NCBI GenBank assembly: GCA_027044845.1 | Contig: JALUBM010000127.1 | Location: 3,213 to 29,054, forward strand | Reading direction: 5' to 3' | Origin: Sulfurimonas sp. | Lineage (GTDB): Bacteria; Campylobacterota; Campylobacteria; Campylobacterales; Sulfurimonadaceae | Length of the DNA stretch: 25,842 nucleotides | Part shown: positions 21,582 to 25,842 of the stretch, piece by piece | Numbering within the stretch: the stretch's first letter is position 1 | How the letters are laid out: each line of letters starts with the position of its first letter | Translations under genes and position numbers: made by a program | The notes under the pieces: generated by a model | The model's database searches: none | What the model was told of the DNA's origin: nothing | Seen by the model: only the letters and a program-made list of their open reading frames with translations

Positions 21582-22922
21582 TTATCTATATATTCTTTTT
21601 GAATTTCTCTGAATTCCTAGTACAACATCAGTCTTCCTAGTGCTGTTTATATCAATATAAATTTGAGTTGTTTTAAGATTCTTATGACCCAGAAGTTCCG
21701 ATATAACAGCAACATCACCACTTTTCGCCAAATCCGATGCGAAAGTATGCCTAAAAGAGTGAAGACCACCATAGTCAATGCCTGCATTGTTAAGTGTTTT
21801 TTTAACAGAGGAATACAGTGCGCTGTAATGCAATTTTTTCCCATTACTTGTTGAACTTAAAAGCAACCCTTTTTTTATTTGATACAATTCGTTAAGTTCT
21901 TTTTCAATTAGTGGTGCATATATAACAGAGAAACGACTTTTATTTCCTTTTCCGTTTCTAATGTTTATTTCATAAACATCGTCAACTCTTTTTATGTCAC
22001 CGAATTCAAGCGACAAAACCTCTTTAGACCTCAATCCTCCATACATCATAATAAGGGCAAGGAGCGAATCTCTTAACGCACAGTAGTATGTCTTATCACT
22101 GACAACATATCTATCAACAAGCCCCGTATAATGCTCTCTAAGGACACTGTCGACAAAGCTCATTTGTCCTTCGTTAGTAAACCCTTTCTTTCTCGTTGCT
22201 GTACCTGTATAATTTCCCCTGCTCATGTATTTGTGTAGGTATTTAAAATGCACTGTTAAATCTATTTTATCAGTGTTATGAAGTGAGACAAAAGACATAA
22301 AAGCCGTCAATATTGCTTTTCTTTGCATCATTGTTGATGAAGCTAATTTTTTGATACCAAAACTTGATTTAATATCAGATATGCACTCATCAATCTTTTT
22401 GTTATCTAAAGATATTGGATTCTCTATTTTTTTCTCATACATGTATTCATTTATACAATATTCAAGGATGTTGACTTCACTATCGCTTATGGTATTTTTA
22501 AGAGACTGTAGGTATTTTTGATATGTTTCTTCCAATGAAAGGTCGTCATATTCTTCACAATACGCAATATAATCAATAATTACATTTGCAATGTAAATAT
22601 CACTTCCATATTTTGAAGAGAAGCTTCCATACTGTAAATAATCAAGAAAATCATTGTAAAAAACTTCATCTAAATCAGATAAATTGTCAAGTATATTATA
22701 GTCTTTCCGTGAAAATTCTAACAATTTTTTCATTGTATATTGGTATGATTTAACTGTTAAAGCGGAAATAATTAAATCATTAACTTTAGCTTTTAAATAA
22801 TTGAGATAAAGATTGCTCCATTTTTCTAAATCAAAAACAACGCCCAAACCGCTGTTGAGGTTTCTATCTGTCTTGAGATTATTTCTTCTATGTCGTCCTC
22901 TTCTCGTCAATTGTTTAGTCAT
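21582..22922 (-). CDS. Tyrosine recombinase/integrase, second copy, complete catalytic set
   Basis: A 446-residue recombinase with every expected active-site residue: R298 (GGLRSKE), K325 (NGKGNK), H388 and R391 (LHSFRHTF), H413 (LGHKN) and nucleophile Y422 (TTQIYID). The long N-terminal part (35-260) carries arm-binding and core-binding regions and starts with a very basic segment (residues 4-20). Its ATG overlaps the stop of the RusA-like gene (ATGA), so expression is coupled to that protein. It shares little outside the catalytic motifs with the recombinase at 2561. Probable role: integration, excision or dimer resolution; the 12-7-12 repeat at 24172 is a candidate substrate. Confidence 0.93.
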   Translation of the reverse strand: MTKQLTRRGRHRRNNLKTDRNLNSGLGVVFDLEKWSNLYLNYLKAKVNDLIISALTVKSYQYTMKKLLEFSRKDYNILDNLSDLDEVFYNDFLDYLQYGSFSSKYGSDIYIANVIIDYIAYCEEYDDLSLEETYQKYLQSLKNTISDSEVNILEYCINEYMYEKKIENPISLDNKKIDECISDIKSSFGIKKLASSTMMQRKAILTAFMSFVSLHNTDKIDLTVHFKYLHKYMSRGNYTGTATRKKGFTNEGQMSFVDSVLREHYTGLVDRYVVSDKTYYCALRDSLLALIMMYGGLRSKEVLSLEFGDIKRVDDVYEINIRNGKGNKSRFSVIYAPLIEKELNELYQIKKGLLLSSTSNGKKLHYSALYSSVKKTLNNAGIDYGGLHSFRHTFASDLAKSGDVAVISELLGHKNLKTTQIYIDINSTRKTDVVLGIQRNSKRIYR

Positions 22923-23689
22923 ACTGTTCTCCCTATCACTTTTTGAAATATATGCAAAGAAAAAGGAATATTTAGTTTAATAGCCTCACTTTTTAGCTTT
23001 AAGTATTCATATTCGTCTATGTTGTCGACACAAAGTTGCATAAACTCTGCAAGCATGCTACTATGGGCATTTTCTTCTCTACCTTCAATATTTGTTATAG
23101 TTGCCACAACCTTATATTCTTTAGAAATTATTTCGTGTTGCCTAGGTAGTTCTGGTACAACACTTCTATTATCATCTTCAATAAGCCCTAAGATAGTAAA
23201 AGTATCTCTGAATGTCTTTAAATCAGTTGCATTTGTATCTCTGCTTTTAGGGTTAAATATCTCATAAGTAATCTTGACCTTTTTCCAATTTTCTGCAATC
23301 CGCTTTATATTCTTTTTATTTTGAAGCGAAAATAGAGTTGCGGAATCTTTAATCATAGTTTTCAGCACCATTCTTTCTCTCATTGACATACTATTTACTC
23401 TATTTTTGGTAAAATGCTTCCCAAGAAGAGTTACAGATATTGAATTATTTGAGATTTTATTTATCTCATACTTATAAAGCACTCCATCGAGCAAACTTTT
23501 TTTCTTTCTCGATTGTTTTCCTTTTTGAACCTTTAATCTACTTTCCCTTAAAACTTGAGGATTTGTTACTCCTCCATTCAATATCTGTACAACTCTCTTA
23601 AACTCAACGCTAGTTATACTCTTTTTGTGAAAGATACCTTCTTGTTTTAATGCTTTATTTACATCAGATTTTTTATATCCACTAAACAT
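22919..23689 (-). CDS. RusA-like Holliday junction resolvase-related protein
   Basis: A 256-residue basic protein. Residues 70-200 recall RusA-type resolvases: an N-terminal segment with basic residues, a strand (VKITYEIFNP), then R150-D151-T-N153, K158, D162 and, after GLIE, the D172-D173 pair, with a final strand pair (YKVVATIT). Canonical RusA has D-x-D-N; here N153 takes the place of the second Asp, so catalysis is uncertain. About 70 extra basic residues precede the domain. The start overlaps the stop of the upstream frame (TAATG) and the end overlaps the integrase start, so it sits in a translationally coupled trio. It may resolve junctions made by the integrase, or bind DNA as an accessory factor. 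Confidence 0.6.
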   Translation of the reverse strand: MFSGYKKSDVNKALKQEGIFHKKSITSVEFKRVVQILNGGVTNPQVLRESRLKVQKGKQSRKKKSLLDGVLYKYEINKISNNSISVTLLGKHFTKNRVNSMSMRERMVLKTMIKDSATLFSLQNKKNIKRIAENWKKVKITYEIFNPKSRDTNATDLKTFRDTFTILGLIEDDNRSVVPELPRQHEIISKEYKVVATITNIEGREENAHSSMLAEFMQLCVDNIDEYEYLKLKSEAIKLNIPFSLHIFQKVIGRTV

Positions 23690-24112
23690 TAAGCAACTCT
23701 TTTTTTCAATAAATTACTATCATCTTTCTTGACATAATCATTAATGTTTACAAAAGAGTATAAAATGCTTGATAATTCACATTTTGCCTTATTTGAATCA
23801 TGAATCTTATTTCTTTTTTTTATCATCTGCAATATCCTTAAGAGCATCTGCTAAAAGACTTTTAAAGGCAGATAATCCTCTGTTTTTAGAAAGTATCACT
23901 TGTCTTCTTTCTGATTTGATTTTTTCAAATTTTTCAATAGCATCCAAAATGTCAAAATGCAAAATTGTTGCATATTGCTTTTCGGCTCTTTTTGTTTTAA
24001 TATAGATACTTATTGTCTTTTTTTTTATTTTTCTATAAATTATACTATGAAGAAGATTTTCTGCTTCTCTTGCGGACATATATTTTTCGAGGTCGAATCT
24101 ATTAGCGTACAT
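23689..24112 (-). CDS. First gene of the integrase operon, with a frameshift at an A8 run
   Basis: As read, the frame starts at ATG 24112 (AAGGATT upstream) and ends at TAA 23807-23809 after 101 residues, just past a run of eight A on the minus strand (T8 at 23814-23821). Removing one A continues the protein for 40 more residues (RNKIHDSNKAKCELSSILYS onward) to a TAA at 23689-23691 that overlaps the ATG of the RusA-like gene. That fit argues that the 140-residue form is the real or original product. The cause may be sequencing error, mutation or transcriptional slippage. The protein is basic and helical, and could be a DNA-binding accessory such as an excisionase-like factor; no family recognised. 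Confidence 0.55.
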
Positions 24113-24146
24113 TTTTTTAAAATCCTTATATTTTTTGCTTATAATA

Positions 24147-24202
24147 ATTATACCCTAAAATAGGTTGAAATAATAGTAGATAACGATACATTATCTACTA
24201 TT
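24147..24202 (-). promoter_or_regulatory. Promoter of the integrase operon with a 12-7-12 inverted repeat
   Basis: AATAGTAGATAA (24172-24183) and TTATCTACTATT (24191-24202) are perfect arms around CGATACA. The layout, 12-bp arms and a 7-bp spacer, resembles the core site of a tyrosine recombinase. On the minus strand a -10 box (TATAAT, 24147-24152) with a possible TTTCAA (24165-24170) lies just downstream, so the repeat also covers the -35 position and could be an operator. A small CGCT/AGCG hairpin followed by five T is at 24203-24219. Confidence 0.6.
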
Positions 24203-24473
24203 CGCTAGAAAGCGTTTTTATAGTTTAGCTTGTGCAACTGCACGGCAAAAACGGTTTTAGAGCATATCTGATTAAGTTTTATTTTATGTTGTTTCTTGTT
24301 GACGTGTAGTTATGTAAATGGGGCAAAACCATATAAAATATAGATTATAAAAAAGTTTTATTTTTAGATGTGTTTTCAAACTATATAGTAAACTATATAA
24401 TAAAAAGTTTATTAAAATTAAATTAATATTCATGTGGGCTGTGCCACATGATGTTGAAAAAAGAGGAAATAGA
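24203..24473. other. Intergenic region with small dyads and a tandem repeat
   Basis: No gene. Contents: GTGCA/TGCAC dyad near 24234-24245; AAACTATATA at 24378-24387 and 24390-24399, a 12-bp tandem spacing repeated twice, which is too few for an iteron array; and a terminator-like hairpin at 24430-24451. Otherwise AT-rich. Confidence 0.4.
24430..24451 (-). terminator. Hairpin after the 229-residue gene
   Basis: TCATGTGG (24430-24437) and CCACATGA (24444-24451) are perfect arms over a six-base loop, 23 nt beyond the stop codon at 24474 on the minus strand. The following minus-strand DNA is AT-rich rather than a pure T run, so efficiency is uncertain. Confidence 0.5.
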
Positions 24474-25163
24474 TTATGGAGCAGTTGGACTTATTGTTTC
24501 GCGTGAAGCTTCTGCTTCTTGGTGCTGTTGAAGGTCTTGCTGAATTTGCATAGATTCCATAGTTTGTCTGATGTCAATTTGTGCTATATTGATATTTAAG
24601 TCTTTCAAAATATCACTTGCAGTAACTTCCTCATTTTTAAAATCAAACAATGAATTTGTTTTTGAGTATTCCTCTAGCGATTGCATTGTCACGATTTCAT
24701 CTTCACTTGGAGATTCGACATTAGATGGCTCTATTAAACCACATTTTTCACAAAACATAAGGTATCCATTAACCTCTTCAATACTATGGTTTTGAATATC
24801 ATCAGCAATAAGTCTATCACAATACAAATGATTACCTGCTTCTTTAAAATTTTGTAATAGTAATTCAGAAGCATTCGCAAGATAAGGAAGTTTAACATTG
24901 TTAATATCACACAGTTGTCCATTATCTTTTCCATTTCTAAAAGACACACTCTCTGTTGGCTGGTTAGCGTTATTGATAGTCCCCACAGTATAGTAATTTG
25001 TTCCATTCTGCCTAATTCCAAGAACAAGAAGGTCTGATTTATTCCCAAGTCCTATCGCATCTTCCAATAAAAGGCTTTCTTTCATTATTCTGGGTAAAAC
25101 ATTTCGAGCTTCCCCTTTCTTAATTACTTTTGAACCAAGATTCGTTAATTTATATTTGCTCAT
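24474..25163 (-). CDS. Stand-alone paralogue of the central domain of the 768-residue protein
   Basis: A 229-residue protein matching residues 405-580 of the protein at 13761 almost end to end. Shared blocks include DLLxxGIxQNxTxYY, SFRxGKD, DINNxxLPY, NASxLLL, FKEA, CDxLxADD and GLxE; 51 of 101 aligned positions are identical with one gap. Two cysteines near 138-141 (CEKC) are extra here. The C-terminal 40 residues (QIQQDLQQHQEAEASRETI) are Gln/Glu-rich and probably unstructured. AAAGGAAT precedes the ATG at 25163. Function unknown, but a domain kept as a separate protein and as part of a large protein suggests a binding module, perhaps one that competes with or recruits the larger protein. 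Confidence 0.75.
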   Translation of the reverse strand: MSKYKLTNLGSKVIKKGEARNVLPRIMKESLLLEDAIGLGNKSDLLVLGIRQNGTNYYTVGTINNANQPTESVSFRNGKDNGQLCDINNVKLPYLANASELLLQNFKEAGNHLYCDRLIADDIQNHSIEEVNGYLMFCEKCGLIEPSNVESPSEDEIVTMQSLEEYSKTNSLFDFKNEEVTASDILKDLNINIAQIDIRQTMESMQIQQDLQQHQEAEASRETISPTAP

Positions 25164-25264
25164 ATTCTATTCCTTTGATGCTTTTGTTTTATAAAATAAT
25201 AGCAGAAAAACAATTATAGTTATTTTAAGAGTTGTTTCAAAATGACACATATTCTAATATAGGC

Positions 25265-25335
25265 TACCCAATTTCAAAGGATAATTGGGGATAAAGAAAG
25301 AAAGATAAAGTGGTAACAAAAAGATTATTACCATT
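25265..25335. repeat. Two inverted repeats between the last two genes
   Basis: CCCAATT (25267-25273) and AATTGGG (25283-25289) are perfect arms. TGGTAA (25311-25316) and TTACCA (25328-25333) form a second pair, followed by TTTTT on the plus strand. On the minus strand they lie 32-98 nt beyond the stop of the membrane-protein gene and may terminate it; either could also be an operator of the 229-residue gene. Confidence 0.4.
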
Positions 25336-25364
25336 TTTATATACAGATATTTAATAAATCAGTA

Positions 25365-25842
25365 TTATCTTTTTTTTGCAAGAATAAAGCTTGCTGTTCC
25401 ATCTGAATTAAATTTTAAATTAACGACAGCATCATAGTTTTTCTTCAAAGCAAATCTTTTAACTTCGTGCAGTTTTTTTAAGGCAAATCTTGTATCGAGA
25501 GTAACTTGTTTTCCTAAATCGAAATTTTTTACAATTAATTCATTGTCGTCATCTGGATAAAAAACAAAAACACCCTGAAATCTTTTACTAGAGCTCTCTT
25601 TTATCAGTATGTCAACATATTTACTCTTTCTTTTTCTTGTTATATATCTTGAACGAAATTCAAGAACAAAAAATGGTAGTATCAAAAGAGCAAAAAATAT
25701 TATGTTCCACTTGAGAACAAAATTAGTTGCAAAAAAAAGACCAAGACCGCCACTCAAAAAAACAATAAAATAGAAAAGAAGAAAAAACTTAACATCATTT
25801 TCTGTAATTCGATACTTTTCTCTTTCTCTCTCTATTTTATAC
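25365..25842 (-). CDS. C-terminal part of a membrane protein, cut by the window edge
   Basis: The frame is open from the right edge to the stop at 25365, about 158 residues, so the true start lies outside. A TTG at 25757 could be read as a start but falls inside the first membrane helix, so it is not preferred. Order: a charged segment (IEREREKYRITENDVK), two hydrophobic helices (FFLLFYFIVFLSGGLGLFFA and NIIFFALLILPFFVL), a basic loop and a soluble domain ending HEVKRFALKKNYDAVVNLKF. That last stretch recalls the YbjQ-type pattern of a helix followed by an AVV strand, but weakly. Function unknown. Confidence 0.6.
   Translation of the reverse strand, partial: YKIEREREKYRITENDVKFFLLFYFIVFLSGGLGLFFATNFVLKWNIIFFALLILPFFVLEFRSRYITRKRKSKYVDILIKESSSKRFQGVFVFYPDDDNELIVKNFDLGKQVTLDTRFALKKLHEVKRFALKKNYDAVVNLKFNSDGTASFILAKKR

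Noticed and set aside
24254..24263. GTTTTAGAGC, resembling the start of a Cas9-type CRISPR repeat
   Set aside because: Single occurrence with no repeat-spacer array and no cas gene.
24378..24399. AAACTATATA repeated twice as possible replication iterons
   Set aside because: Only two copies in AT-rich DNA and no recognised replication initiator in the window.

Overview
The DNA is strongly AT-rich and many starts are preceded by AAAAGGATT-like ribosome-binding sites. It encodes an all-alpha dimeric dUTPase of the type known from Campylobacter. Together these suggest a Campylobacterota host (Campylobacter, Arcobacter, Sulfurimonas or Sulfurovum relatives). The genus cannot be fixed from the sequence, and I saw no rRNA, tRNA or CRISPR array. 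The content is accessory: two tyrosine recombinases, a phage-type repressor, recombination and repair enzymes, many small orphan genes and decayed genes. An integrated element, prophage or plasmid is more likely than core chromosome.

Layout. 1-2560 (plus strand): a standalone EAL-domain phosphodiesterase and a CI/S24-like repressor that has lost both protease catalytic residues, with copies of TTCTGGTTATC on both sides of the repressor gene. 2561-6020 (minus): an operon-like run from a consensus promoter at 5991-6020, with a possible helix-turn-helix protein, an orphan, a small overlapping ORF, a one-helix membrane protein, a dUTPase and a tyrosine recombinase. 6096-7127 (minus): a cold-shock/OB-like domain fused to a PIN nuclease, with transposase debris upstream. 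7561-10169 (minus): six small orphan genes, one faintly relaxase-like, behind a promoter whose -35 lies inside an inverted repeat. 10278-11097: a NERD-domain gene broken by about five frameshifts. 11178-13611 (minus): a lipoprotein and a RadD-like SF2 helicase with four CxxC pairs.

13761-16067 (plus): a 768-residue protein with a ParB/sulfiredoxin-like C-terminus and a central domain that occurs again, about 50% identical, as the separate 229-residue protein at 24474-25163. 16109-18334 (minus): a Cys-rich small protein, an XPF/MUS81-like nuclease with tandem HhH, an HTH protein preceded by an 18-residue coupled leader peptide, and two orphans. 18377-20243 (plus): an AAA+ ATPase from a perfect TTGACA-N18-TATAAT promoter. 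20244-21565: a mostly non-coding stretch, then one orphan. 21582-24202 (minus): a canonical tyrosine recombinase, a RusA-like protein and a small first gene with an A8 frameshift, behind a 12-7-12 inverted repeat. 24474-25842 (minus): the 229-residue paralogue and the C-terminal part of a membrane protein that runs off the window.

Taken together the recognisable enzymes form a DNA transaction set: nucleotide sanitation (dUTPase), unwinding (RadD-like), branched-DNA cleavage (XPF-like and RusA-like), site-specific recombination (two integrases) and an ATP-driven remodeller (AAA+). About half of the genes are unrecognised. The best candidates for new biology are the duplicated domain of the 768/229 pair, the XPF-like nuclease with its leader-coupled HTH gene, the integrase/RusA-like operon with its frameshift and inverted repeat, and the OB-PIN fusion.
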